DNA of 64,000 bases from SPCO01 sp964579825 (GTDB taxonomy: Bacteria; Chloroflexota; Limnocylindria; Limnocylindrales; CSP1-4). A program made the position numbers and the translations under genes. The stretch spans positions 46,326-110,325 of the forward strand of contig CAZOHT010000007.1 of assembly GCA_964579825.1 (NCBI GenBank), written 5' to 3'. Below are positions 8,229 to 15,894 of this stretch, in pieces; within the stretch, counting starts at the first letter, position 1; each line of letters opens with the position of its first letter. The notes below the pieces were generated by a model. It searched no databases, had not been told where the DNA came from, and saw only the letters and a list, made by a program, of their open reading frames with translations.

Positions 8229-10310
8229 TCAGACGCCAACGCCGGCCGGGTCGGGCAGGTCCGCCGGCCGCATCTCGGACACGAACTGTTCCTCGTACAA
8301 CCTGGCGTAGAGGCCGCCCTGGGCCAGCAGTTCGGGGTGGGTGCCGCGCTCGACGATCCGGCCTCGCTCATACACGAGGATCCGGTCGGCGCGGAGGATG
8401 GTCGAGAGGCGGTGGGCGATGGCGATCGTGGTGCGGCCCTCCATCAGGCGCTCGAAGGCGGCCTGGATGAGCCGTTCCGAGACGGTGTCGAGCGCCGACG
8501 TCGCCTCATCGAGGATGAGGATGCGCGGGTCCTTGAGGACCACGCGCGCGATGGCGAGGCGCTGCTTCTCGCCGCCCGAGAGCTTGTAGCCACGCTCGCC
8601 GACGATCGTGTCGTAGCCGTCGGGGAGCTCCATGATCCGCTCGTGCATCGCGGCTGCGCGGGCCGCTCCCTCGAGCTCCTCCTGGGTCGCATCGGGCTTG
8701 GCGTACAGGAGGTTGTCGCGGATCGACGAGTGGAACAGGTACGTCTCCTGGGTGACCACGCCGATGATCTGGCCGAGTGACTCGAGTTTGATCCGGCGGA
8801 CGTCGATGTCGTCGATCTCGACGGCGCCGTCCACGACGTCGTACAGCCGCGGAACGAGATAGGTGGTCGTCGTCTTGCCGGAGCCGGACGGGCCGACGAG
8901 CGCGACGAGCTCACCGGGTTCGGCGGTGAAGTCGACGCCGTCCAGGCCGAAGGTCGGGATGAGTTCGATCGTGGGCATGGCCGCGTCGGGGTCGCCGGGC
9001 CCGTCGGGTGCGAGCGACTCCGGCACGAGGCCCTCGGGGAGCATCGTCTCCTGCAGGACTTCGGCGACGGAGGCGGTATCCGCGTCGGCCTGACCGTCGG
9101 CCGCGTTGCCGGCGAGCGTCTCGTGCGCCCGGGTGGACGGGACCGCCTCGGTCGGGTACTGGAAGTCGACGTCGCGGAAGCGGACCTTGCCGCGCATCGT
9201 GGCGTGGTCCAGCGCCACCGCATCGGGCGCGTCCACGATCTCCGGGTCGGTGTCGAGGTACTCGAAGATCCGGTCGAACAGGGCCAGCGAGCCCTGGATC
9301 TCGACCTGGACGTTGAGCAGCTGGCCGAGCGGGAAGAACAGGCGGCTCTGGAGCGTGGTGAACGCCACGATCGCGCCGGCGGTCGGGGCATCCGGGTTGC
9401 CGTTGGCGGCCATCGTGCCGGCCAGCCAGTACACGAACGCGGGCAGGATCGAGAAGATCGTGCCGATGATCATGAAGAACCAGCGTCCGACCATCGCCTG
9501 GCGGATCTGGAGCGCCGCGAGGTCGCGATTGATCCGTCGGAACTTGTCGATGGCGGTCTGCTGCTGGCCGAACGTCTTCGACAGCAGGATGCCCGACACG
9601 CTGAGCGTTTCCTCGGTCGTGGCGGTCAGCTCGGCGAGCGACTTCTGGGTCTCGGATGACACCTCGCGCCGGACCTTGCCGACCCGGTAGGTCAGGTACA
9701 GGAAGAACGGCGTGATCCCGAGCGACAGGATCGCCAACTGCCAGCTGAGCAGGAACATGGCGACGACCGTGCTGATCGCGACCGCCAGGTTGCTCGTGAT
9801 GGAGCTGGCGGTGTCCGTGACGACCGTCTGGACGCCGCCCACGTCGTTGGCGAGGCGACTCTGGATCTCGCCCGTCCGCGTCTCGGTGAAGAAGCGCAGC
9901 GGCAGACGCTGCAGGTGGCTGTACAGGGCGGCGCGGAGGTCCTGCATCACGTTCTGTCCGATGACGTTGTTCAGGTAGCTCTGGCCGACGCCGATCAACC
10001 CGGTGATGATCGGCAGGATGATCATCAGGCCGACGTACAGGTTCAGCTTGTCGTACTCACCGCCGATGATGACGTTGTCGAGCAGCAGGCCGAGCAGGAG
10101 CGGGTTGACCAGGCCGATGAGGCTCGTGGCGAGGATCGCCCCGAGGACGACCAGGACCTGGAGCTTGTACGGCCGGAAGAACGCCACGATCCGACGAAGG
10201 GTCCGGGTGCGACGCTCCTTCGGGATGGGCTCGAAGTCATGCTTCGGACCTCGGAACGAGCCGCTCGTCGGGACGCCGGCCGCGCGGCCACGCCCGCCAC
10301 GCATCGTCAT
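8229..10310 (-). CDS. ABC exporter, fused permease and ATPase
   Basis: Homodimer-type multidrug or lipid exporter (MsbA/LmrA class). Six transmembrane helices lie in about residues 45-330, then the nucleotide-binding domain with Walker A GPSGSGKTTT, Q-loop QETYLF, signature LSGGEKQRLAIARV, Walker B ILILDEATSALD and switch AHRLST. Unusual: an acidic, low-complexity insertion of about 65 residues splits the ATPase domain between the A-loop (FQYP) and Walker A. ATG 10310 was chosen; GTG 10328 is an alternative. TAGCGT about 25-30 nt further up is a plausible -10. Substrate unknown. Confidence 0.92.
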   Translation of the reverse strand: MTMRGGRGRAAGVPTSGSFRGPKHDFEPIPKERRTRTLRRIVAFFRPYKLQVLVVLGAILATSLIGLVNPLLLGLLLDNVIIGGEYDKLNLYVGLMIILPIITGLIGVGQSYLNNVIGQNVMQDLRAALYSHLQRLPLRFFTETRTGEIQSRLANDVGGVQTVVTDTASSITSNLAVAISTVVAMFLLSWQLAILSLGITPFFLYLTYRVGKVRREVSSETQKSLAELTATTEETLSVSGILLSKTFGQQQTAIDKFRRINRDLAALQIRQAMVGRWFFMIIGTIFSILPAFVYWLAGTMAANGNPDAPTAGAIVAFTTLQSRLFFPLGQLLNVQVEIQGSLALFDRIFEYLDTDPEIVDAPDAVALDHATMRGKVRFRDVDFQYPTEAVPSTRAHETLAGNAADGQADADTASVAEVLQETMLPEGLVPESLAPDGPGDPDAAMPTIELIPTFGLDGVDFTAEPGELVALVGPSGSGKTTTTYLVPRLYDVVDGAVEIDDIDVRRIKLESLGQIIGVVTQETYLFHSSIRDNLLYAKPDATQEELEGAARAAAMHERIMELPDGYDTIVGERGYKLSGGEKQRLAIARVVLKDPRILILDEATSALDTVSERLIQAAFERLMEGRTTIAIAHRLSTILRADRILVYERGRIVERGTHPELLAQGGLYARLYEEQFVSEMRPADLPDPAGVGV

Positions 10311-10413
10311 GTGGATCTGCTCTCGCACGCCATCAGTCCGACGCTACCACGGAACCGCAGCCCGGTCCCGATCGAAGGAGACCCGAGCCAGGCCATGGCC
10401 GGCCCCGGCGGGA

Positions 10414-10439
10414 TCCACTTCCACTTCCACTTCCACTTC
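10414..10439. repeat. Hexanucleotide microsatellite (TCCACT)4
   Basis: Four perfect TCCACT units plus two bases directly adjoin the left inverted repeat of the XRE cassette. The last units also form the outer, imperfect part of that repeat. Confidence 0.9.
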
Positions 10440-10460
10440 TGATGACTATCAGCGGCATCA
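10440..10460 (+). repeat. Left 21-bp inverted repeat core
   Basis: T followed by GATGACTATCAGCGGCATCA. It is identical to the reverse complement of 11010-11030 and is itself an imperfect palindrome (TGATG...CATCA). Confidence 0.95.
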
Positions 10461-10492
10461 GGCCGCGGGCCACGAGCCTGCCCTCGCCCCCC

Positions 10493-10512
10493 GATGACTA
10501 TCAGCGGCATCA
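10493..10512 (+). repeat. Second left copy of the 20-bp repeat
   Basis: Exact direct copy of GATGACTATCAGCGGCATCA, 52 bp downstream of the first copy and about 70 bp before the -10 box of the XRE gene. Confidence 0.95.
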
Positions 10513-10584
10513 ACCCCAGGCTCCCTGGCACACCTGCTCGAGCGCCACTCGGTGCGAGGTGATCGCCAGATAAGTGCCATCGAC

Positions 10585-10590
10585 TACCTT
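10585..10590 (+). promoter_or_regulatory. TACCTT -10 box, leaderless
   Basis: Lies 6 nt before ATG 10597, which supports that start rather than the ATG-less extension to 10552. Confidence 0.55.
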
Positions 10591-10596
10591 GCCTTC

Positions 10597-10887
10597 ATGC
10601 CTTGGCGCGACCGCGAAGACGACGAGATCACCAAGTTCGGGATGGAGTCGATGGGTCGGCTCCTCCAGCGGCTTCGGCACCGAGCCGGGCTGACCCAGCG
10701 CCAGCTCGAGGAGCGAAGCGGCGTTCATCAGTCGGTCATCTGCCGCCTCGAGCGTGGACAGCGCTGCGGGATCAGCTGGCGACGATTCGCCGGGTTGATC
10801 GGTGCCTTGGGCGGAGTCGATCCACCACCGGACCCTCCGTGTCTGCCGTGGCCTGGACTCAGGGACGCCGACGGTACCGACACGTGA
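10597..10887 (+). CDS. XRE-family helix-turn-helix regulator
   Basis: Small DNA-binding protein of 96 residues. A charged N-terminus (MPWRDREDDEITKFGMES) leads into an XRE helix-turn-helix at about 20-72, with GLTQRQLEERSGVHQSVICR as helices 2-3. The Pro-rich tail (GGVDPPPDPPCLPWPGL) has no recognised function. There is no cofactor or protease domain, so it is probably a simple repressor. It sits between inverted copies of a 20-bp near-palindrome that could be its operators. Start chosen from the TACCTT box 6 nt upstream. Confidence 0.75.
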   Translation: MPWRDREDDEITKFGMESMGRLLQRLRHRAGLTQRQLEERSGVHQSVICRLERGQRCGISWRRFAGLIGALGGVDPPPDPPCLPWPGLRDADGTDT

Positions 10888-10921
10888 TGCCCCGGCCCAC
10901 CCGGCCGACACGTGATGCCCC
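10877..10921 (+). repeat. 17-bp direct repeat with 28-bp period
   Basis: CCGACACGTGATGCCCC occurs at 10877-10893 and again at 10905-10921, overlapping the stop codon of the XRE gene. Confidence 0.9.
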
Positions 10922-10933
10922 CGACAGTCATCG
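10913..10933 (-). repeat. Degenerate right copy of the cassette repeat
   Basis: Matches the right inverted repeat at 17 of 21 positions in the same orientation, so each end of the cassette has two copies. Confidence 0.6.
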
Positions 10934-10948
10934 ACAGCTGATCGGCTG

Positions 10949-11010
10949 CCGAGTGGGGACGCCGCCGAGTGGGGACGCCGCCGAGCGGGCACGCCGCCGA
11001 GCGCGACGCT
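10949..11010 (+). repeat. 16-bp tandem repeat, about 3.9 units
   Basis: CCGAGTGGGGACGCCG is repeated exactly twice, then a diverged unit and a partial unit follow, ending at the right inverted repeat. Confidence 0.9.
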
Positions 11011-11042
11011 GATGCCGCTGATAGTCATCAGGGATGGAAGTG
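11010..11042 (-). repeat. Right inverted repeat
   Basis: Reverse complement of the left end: the perfect 21-bp core is 11010-11030, and the outer 12 bp (11031-11042) match the left flank at 9 of 12 positions. Confidence 0.85.
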
Positions 11043-11098
11043 AGTCCTGGCGAGGGACAGATCCGACGCAGCGACGAGCCGACCGATCCAGCGCGAAC

Positions 11099-11839
11099 CT
11101 ACGCCAGTGGGGCGCGCGCGACCGCGACGATCGTCGAGCGACGGGAGGGGGTCCGGCTGGCCAGGACGTCACCGACCAGGCCCAGGGCGAAGGTCGGCAG
11201 ATGTCGGCCCCACGCTCGGGCCAGGTGGCCGACGGTCTGCAGGCGGATCTCGGTGAAGCCAGCCGCAGCCAGGTCGCCGCGGACGGTGGCCGGATCGTTG
11301 CAGGCGCCGACGAGCGGATGGGCGTCCGCCTCGCTGGCCTTGACCAGTGGCTGGACGGCGTGGCGCGGCCCGTCCGGCATGCCGAGGTACGCCGCGACGA
11401 ACGGATGCCGCCGGTTCACGGTCGTCGCGACGAGCGTGCCGCCGGGTCGTAACCACCGTCGCAGATTGGCCAGGGCCGCCTCGGGATCGGCGAAGTGCTC
11501 CAGCGTGAAATTGGACAGCACGACATCGAAGCTGGCCGCCGGAAAGGCATCGGCCGGGCCGCACAGGTCCACGACGGCGAACTCGTCGAGGTGGGGCAGG
11601 GGAGTGGCGGGCTCGTGGATGTCCGCCCCGACCATCCGACCGACCCGCGGCCGGAACTGGCGCAGCGCCGAGACTCGGCCGCACCCGGCGTCGAGAGCGG
11701 CGACACCATCGGGCGAGCGGCTCGACTGGCGTCCCTCTGCCTCGGTGATGGCCTGGTCCAGCGCCTCTCGGACGAGCACCTGGACCGTTGGTTCGATGCC
11801 CAGCCTGGGCAGGAGCGCGAATCGCGCGGCTTCGGCCAC
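11099..11839 (-). CDS. Class I SAM-dependent methyltransferase
   Basis: Methyltransferase_11-type protein of 246 residues. SAM motif I is ALDAGCGR near residue 50. The acidic end of beta-2 is VGADIHEP, and motif IV-like FDVVLSNFTLEHF and post-motif LRRWLRPGGTLV follow, as in ubiE-like enzymes. The substrate cannot be inferred. GTG 11839 starts 2 nt after the trxB stop codon, so the two are co-transcribed. It ends near the XRE cassette. Confidence 0.88.
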   Translation of the reverse strand: MAEAARFALLPRLGIEPTVQVLVREALDQAITEAEGRQSSRSPDGVAALDAGCGRVSALRQFRPRVGRMVGADIHEPATPLPHLDEFAVVDLCGPADAFPAASFDVVLSNFTLEHFADPEAALANLRRWLRPGGTLVATTVNRRHPFVAAYLGMPDGPRHAVQPLVKASEADAHPLVGACNDPATVRGDLAAAGFTEIRLQTVGHLARAWGRHLPTFALGLVGDVLASRTPSRRSTIVAVARAPLA

Positions 11840-11841
11840 GC

Positions 11842-12891
11842 CTACCAGGCCGTGGCCGTGGCGGCTTCGGTGATCCCTTCGGCCTCGAGCCAGCGCTCGG
11901 CATCGATGGCGGCCTTGCAGCCGTCGGCCGCGGCGGTGACCGCCTGGCGATAGCGATGGTCGTGGACGTCGCCGGCGATGAACACGCCGTCGATCTTCGA
12001 GCCGGTCTCGTCGTGGACGACGAGGTAGCCCTTCTCGTCGACCTCGAGCCAGTCGCGGAACGCGTCGGTGTTCGGCTTGTGGCCGATCGCGATGAACAGG
12101 CCGTCGATCGGCATCGTCCGCTCATCGCCGGTCACGGTGTCGCGCAGTCGGACGCCGTCGACCTTCTGGTCGCCGAGGACCTCGTCCACACCGGTGTTGA
12201 CGTGGATGTCGATCTTGGGGTGGTTCGCCGCACGCTCGAGCATGATCTTGGACGCTCGGAACGTGTCGCGCCGGTGGAGCAGGTGGACCTTGCTCGCGAA
12301 GCGGGTCAGGTAGGTCGCCTCCTCGATGGCGGTATCGCCACCACCGACGACCGCGATCTCACGGTCCTTGAAGAAGAACCCGTCGCACGTCGCGCACGCG
12401 GAGACGCCGCGGCCGCGCAGCCGCGTCTCGCTCTCGAGGCCGAGCCACATCGCCGAGGCGCCCGTCGCCACGATGACGGACTGCGCCCGATATTCCGTGC
12501 CGCGGGCCCAGATCCGGAACGGGCGTCCGGAGAGATCCACCTGGTCGATGTCGGCGTCGACCAGCCGCGTCCCGAATCGCTCGGCCTGGGCGCGCATGGC
12601 GGCCATCAGGTCCGGCCCCTGGATGCCCTCCGGGAAGCCCGGGTAGTTCTCGACCTCGCTCGTGAGCATCAGCTGACCGCCAGGCTCGGCCCCGGCGATG
12701 ACCACCGGCTCCAGGTTGGCACGGGCGGCGTAGATCGCGGCGGTGAGACCGGCCGGGCCGGATCCGATGATCACGACCTTGGCCTCGACGCGGTCGGCCG
12801 CGCTGGTGAAGGTGGACGGTCCGCCGGTCGCCGGGGTGGCGTCCTCGACCATCGCGATGCTGAATCCCCCGAACGGGTTCGTCTCTGTCAT
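11842..12891 (-). CDS. trxB: Thioredoxin reductase
   Basis: NADPH-dependent flavoprotein that reduces thioredoxin in the cytoplasm. FAD-binding IIGSGPAGLTAAIYA lies near residues 41-55, the redox pair Cys166/Cys169 in ACATCDG, NADPH-binding GGGDTAIEEA near 183, and the second FAD motif GVFIAGDVHDHRYRQ near the end. The 349-residue length includes an N-terminal extension of about 35 residues. Upstream, TAGGAT ends 7 nt before the ATG, so the mRNA may be leaderless, and a perfect CsoR/CstR-like inverted repeat lies just above it. This suggests control by copper or persulfide stress. Confidence 0.96.
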   Translation of the reverse strand: MTETNPFGGFSIAMVEDATPATGGPSTFTSAADRVEAKVVIIGSGPAGLTAAIYAARANLEPVVIAGAEPGGQLMLTSEVENYPGFPEGIQGPDLMAAMRAQAERFGTRLVDADIDQVDLSGRPFRIWARGTEYRAQSVIVATGASAMWLGLESETRLRGRGVSACATCDGFFFKDREIAVVGGGDTAIEEATYLTRFASKVHLLHRRDTFRASKIMLERAANHPKIDIHVNTGVDEVLGDQKVDGVRLRDTVTGDERTMPIDGLFIAIGHKPNTDAFRDWLEVDEKGYLVVHDETGSKIDGVFIAGDVHDHRYRQAVTAAADGCKAAIDAERWLEAEGITEAATATAW

Positions 12892-12898
12892 GACCTCG

Positions 12899-12904
12899 AT
12901 CCTA
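12899..12904 (-). promoter_or_regulatory. TAGGAT -10 box of trxB
   Basis: Seven nucleotides separate it from ATG 12891, which fits a leaderless transcript. Confidence 0.55.
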
Positions 12905-12915
12905 CCACATCCGGG

Positions 12916-12932
12916 ATACCCCTGGGGGGTAT
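12916..12932. promoter_or_regulatory. CsoR/CstR-like operator before trxB
   Basis: ATACCCC-TGG-GGGGTAT is a perfect 7-bp inverted repeat in the -35 region of trxB. The form resembles operators of the CsoR/CstR/RcnR family (A/T-flanked C4/G4 arms). No such regulator is encoded in the window, so the assignment rests on pattern alone. Confidence 0.5.
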
Positions 12933-12982
12933 GCGACGGGGTCCGCGACGGCGCCCGAGGTCGCGCCCGGTCCGGGCTGGGT

Positions 12983-13882
12983 TCACAGGTCGCGGACGGC
13001 CGGGAGGATGTCCCGACCGATCAGCTCCAGCCGACGCGGATCGTCGGCGTCCGGCATGCCGATGATGACGTGCTGGGCTCCGGCATCGGCCAGGTCGCCG
13101 AATCGCTCCACGATCCGCTCGGCACTCTCGCGGCCGCGCCCGCCGCCGGGCAGGATCGGATCGATGTTCTGGAGCGTGGACCGCTCGATCTCGTCCGGAT
13201 CGCGCCCGATCGCCGCGCAGTGCGCGCGCAGGATCTCGTACTTCCGGGCGATCCCCTCAGGATTCCCGAACACGTTGCAGGCATCCGCGTACTGCGCCAC
13301 GAGCCGGAGCGTCTTCTTCTCGCCGCCACCGCCGACCATGATCGGGACACGCGGCCGCGAGATCGACTGCGGCGAGTTCATGAGCCGCGTCGCCTGGTAC
13401 TGGCGGCCCTCGAATGTCGCCCCCGACCCGCGCTCGCCCTCGAACATCTCGTGGCTGATGCGCAGGGTCTCCTCGAGCATCTCGAACCGCTCCGCGAGCG
13501 GCGGGAACGGGAACCCGAGGGCCCGTGACTCGCGCTCGTTCCAGGCCGCGCCGATGCCGAGCCAGGCTCGCCCGCCGGACAGGACATCCAGCGTGGTCGC
13601 GGCCTTGACCCACAGACCCGGGGCCCGGTAGTGGACGCCACCGACCATCAGGCCGAGGCGGGCGCGCGAGGTATGCGCCGCCATGAACCCGAGGGTCGTC
13701 CAGCCCTCGAGCATCGGGTCCTCCTCGGGACCGACGCTCCGGATCTGGAAGAAGTGGTCCATGACCCAGATCGAGTCGAAGCCGACGTCGTCCGCCTGGC
13801 GGACGATCCGTGCCAGCGTGGGCCCGATGGCTTCCGGCCCACCCGGCCAATCGAATGCGGTGATCTGGAGTCCGAGCTTCAT
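12983..13882 (-). CDS. LLM-class F420-dependent oxidoreductase
   Basis: Luciferase-like TIM-barrel enzyme of 299 residues. FDSIWVMDHFFQI, the LGLMVGGVHYRAPG strand and the WLGIGAAWNERESRALGF segment mark the F420-using branch. The family moves hydride to or from F420; the substrate is unknown. The neighbouring F420 operon fits this cofactor. TAGGCT lies 6 nt upstream of the ATG, so it appears to be transcribed alone without a leader. Confidence 0.9.
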   Translation of the reverse strand: MKLGLQITAFDWPGGPEAIGPTLARIVRQADDVGFDSIWVMDHFFQIRSVGPEEDPMLEGWTTLGFMAAHTSRARLGLMVGGVHYRAPGLWVKAATTLDVLSGGRAWLGIGAAWNERESRALGFPFPPLAERFEMLEETLRISHEMFEGERGSGATFEGRQYQATRLMNSPQSISRPRVPIMVGGGGEKKTLRLVAQYADACNVFGNPEGIARKYEILRAHCAAIGRDPDEIERSTLQNIDPILPGGGRGRESAERIVERFGDLADAGAQHVIIGMPDADDPRRLELIGRDILPAVRDL

Positions 13883-13888
13883 CCGCGC

Positions 13889-13894
13889 AGCCTA
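13889..13894 (-). promoter_or_regulatory. TAGGCT -10 box, leaderless
   Basis: Six nucleotides before ATG 13882; no Shine-Dalgarno is present. Confidence 0.55.
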
Positions 13895-13907
13895 CGCGGT
13901 CCGGCGG

Positions 13908-15107
13908 TCAGGCACTCAGCTCCAGCTGGAGTGGGGTGGGGAAGCGCGGCATGATCCGGACCCCGGCCATCCACGCGGTCAGGTCCGCGGCCCGCGCTCC
14001 GGCGGCCGCCGCCGCCTCGGCGCCGATGTCCTCGAGCAACCGCACGACCACCTCGCCATCCGGTCGCTGACCCCAGCCGCCGACGACCCGACCGTCCGCC
14101 CAGATCGTCGGGCCGGCGTTGCCGTTGCGGTCGAACAGGGCCGGGCGGTGCGGCGCCAGGTACCAATCCCGCGCGGTCCAGCCCATCGTCGTCGCGTCGA
14201 GTGACGGGAGAAGCGCGATCCAGGGGTCGGGTGCCGCCGTCGTTGGTTCGAGGTCGTCGGCCATGACCAGCCCCGTCGTCCCGTCGTCCAGCGCGACCTC
14301 GAGCGTCTCGAGCGTCGTCAGGGCGCGCCGGACAGCGCCGAGGGTGAGCCCGGTCCACCAGCGCAGGTCGCCCATCGTGCCCGGCCCGAACGCCCGCAAC
14401 CAGCGCTCCACGAGGACCACCTGGGCCGAGGCTTCGGTGTGGGTGGCACCGAGGTCGCGCAGCGCGATCCAGCGGTCCATCGGTTCCCAGCGGTACTGGC
14501 TGCTGACCCAGCTGCCGCGCGGCCGACCCCGGGTGATCCGACCGTCCATCGCGAGCAGGAAGAGGACCCGCGTGGAGACCCCGACCGTGCCCTGGTAGGC
14601 CTTGCCGACCGAGATCGGGATCTGGATGGCGAGATCCGGCACGACCTTCGTCAACTCGGCGGCCGTTCCGGCACCCAGCTGGTCGATCGCGGCGACGGTC
14701 TCGTCCTCGACCCGAGCGAGCCACGGGCCGGGCGGGTCGGCGATCCCGGCGTCGACCAACCAGCCCTCGAGCCGGCGGCGCTCGCGCGCGACGATGGTCG
14801 GTCCGGTGGCGGCGTGGACGATCGGCGCGAGGTCGAGTGGCTCGAGGAACAGCGTCCGGCGCATCCCGATCATCCGGACGAGCGTCCGATCGTCGTACAG
14901 CGCGCGCTCCATGGTCGGCCGGTCCAGGCCGTCCACGCGGGCCCAGGCCGAGAGGTAGACGCTCGTCGGGTCCGTCGCGTGCAGGCCCACCAGGGCCCTT
15001 GCCGAATCCTCGACCGTGGCGGCACGGTGGGCCGGGGCCAGGTGGTGGCGGATCGCCAGTCGGACCCGACGTTCCACGGTCGTGATGGTCGGACGAGGCG
15101 GGGTCAC
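13908..15107 (-). CDS. Winged-helix DNA-binding protein of the HTH_42 / AlkZ-like superfamily
   Basis: A 399-residue protein of the tandem winged-helix superfamily that contains AlkZ/YcaQ DNA glycosylases. Recognisable parts are VGLHATDPTSVYLSAWAR near the N-terminus, RMIGMRRTLF, and the C-terminal WADGRVVGGWGQR. True AlkZ enzymes carry a catalytic Gln-x-Gln or Gln-x-Asp where this protein reads HAT, so glycosylase activity is doubtful. GTG 15107 is the likely start, 13 nt after the cofE stop, placing it at the end of the F420 operon. Its role there is unknown. Confidence 0.82.
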   Translation of the reverse strand: MTPPRPTITTVERRVRLAIRHHLAPAHRAATVEDSARALVGLHATDPTSVYLSAWARVDGLDRPTMERALYDDRTLVRMIGMRRTLFLEPLDLAPIVHAATGPTIVARERRRLEGWLVDAGIADPPGPWLARVEDETVAAIDQLGAGTAAELTKVVPDLAIQIPISVGKAYQGTVGVSTRVLFLLAMDGRITRGRPRGSWVSSQYRWEPMDRWIALRDLGATHTEASAQVVLVERWLRAFGPGTMGDLRWWTGLTLGAVRRALTTLETLEVALDDGTTGLVMADDLEPTTAAPDPWIALLPSLDATTMGWTARDWYLAPHRPALFDRNGNAGPTIWADGRVVGGWGQRPDGEVVVRLLEDIGAEAAAAAGARAADLTAWMAGVRIMPRFPTPLQLELSA

Positions 15108-15120
15108 GCCGACGGGGCGA

Positions 15121-15894
15121 TCATCGGAACAGGTCCATCTCGCCGGGGATGAGGGCATCGGCGATGCGGGCCTCGCCGCGGGTGAACGCGGCTCCCCGGA
15201 CGAGCGCCACGGGACGGCGCGCCGCCTTCCCGAGCGCGAGTTCTGCCGCGGACGCGAGCTCGTCCGCCACCGCGCGGACCGTCGAGTGCATCACGCGACC
15301 ATCCGCATCCGGCGAGCCGCGCAGGTCGTCCAGCGGGAGCAGACCGGACACGCCGATCGCGACATCGACGATGCCCCAGCGCCACGGCCGACCGAAGGAG
15401 TCCGACACGATGACCGGCACGTCCACGCCGAAGCGGGCCCGGATGGCGGCGCGGATCGCCGCCGCCGACGCGTCCGGATCCACGGGCAGCAGCGTCACGC
15501 TGGACCCGGACGCCGGTCCGACATTGGATGCGTCCACACCGCCATTCGCACAGATGAACCCGTGGGGCGTCTCGGTGATGAGCACGCCATTCGCCATCCG
15601 CACGACCCGCGTCGCCTGCTGCAGCACGACCTCCACCTGGCGTGGATCCCGATCCCAGCGCTCGGCGAACTCGACGGCCTCGGGGCGTGGCTGGATGGCC
15701 GTCAGGTCCACGACGGCGCCCTCGGCCTTCGACACGATCTTCTGGGTGACGACCAGGACATCGTCGGCGGCCAGCGGCAGGACCCCGGCCGTGCCTTCGA
15801 GGGCGTCGCCGATCAGCGCCGCCACGTCGTCACCCGCCGCGATCTCCGGGATCCCGTCGAGGGCGACGACCCGAACGATCGCATCAGCCGACAT
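15121..15894 (-). CDS. cofE: Coenzyme F420-0:L-glutamate ligase
   Basis: Adds gamma-linked glutamates to F420-0 using GTP, the last F420 maturation step. The 257-residue, single-domain form carries VVTQKIVSKAEGA, the FICANGGVDASN segment and the IVSDSFGRPWRWGIVDVAIG motif. It lacks the C-terminal nitroreductase-like domain of actinobacterial FbiB. ATG 15894 overlaps the 3' end of cofC by 11 nt, indicating tight coupling. Confidence 0.95.
   Translation of the reverse strand: MSADAIVRVVALDGIPEIAAGDDVAALIGDALEGTAGVLPLAADDVLVVTQKIVSKAEGAVVDLTAIQPRPEAVEFAERWDRDPRQVEVVLQQATRVVRMANGVLITETPHGFICANGGVDASNVGPASGSSVTLLPVDPDASAAAIRAAIRARFGVDVPVIVSDSFGRPWRWGIVDVAIGVSGLLPLDDLRGSPDADGRVMHSTVRAVADELASAAELALGKAARRPVALVRGAAFTRGEARIADALIPGEMDLFR

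Larger units (their letters stand above)
10428..11042. mobile_element. Candidate small IR-bounded cassette carrying an XRE regulator
   Basis: A 615-bp segment bounded by 33-bp inverted repeats matching at about 30 positions, with a perfect 21-bp core at 10440-10460 and 11010-11030. A second exact 20-bp copy lies inside the left end (10493-10512) and a degenerate copy inside the right end (10913-10933). The only convincing gene inside encodes an XRE-type helix-turn-helix protein. The right half holds tandem repeats. No transposase and no clear target duplication are seen, so it may be a MITE-like element or a gene framed by its own operators. Confidence 0.45.

Noticed and set aside
10877..11030. 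Repeats as a CRISPR array
   Set aside because: Periods of 16 and 28 bp with no unique spacers and no cas genes; the Cas4-like nuclease at 37382 belongs to a helicase fusion.
10428..11042. Classical insertion sequence
   Set aside because: No transposase and no target-site duplication visible; kept only as a candidate cassette.
10510..11172. 220-codon minus-strand frame across the XRE cassette
   Set aside because: Antisense to the helix-turn-helix gene, crosses both repeats, and has no start signal or motif.
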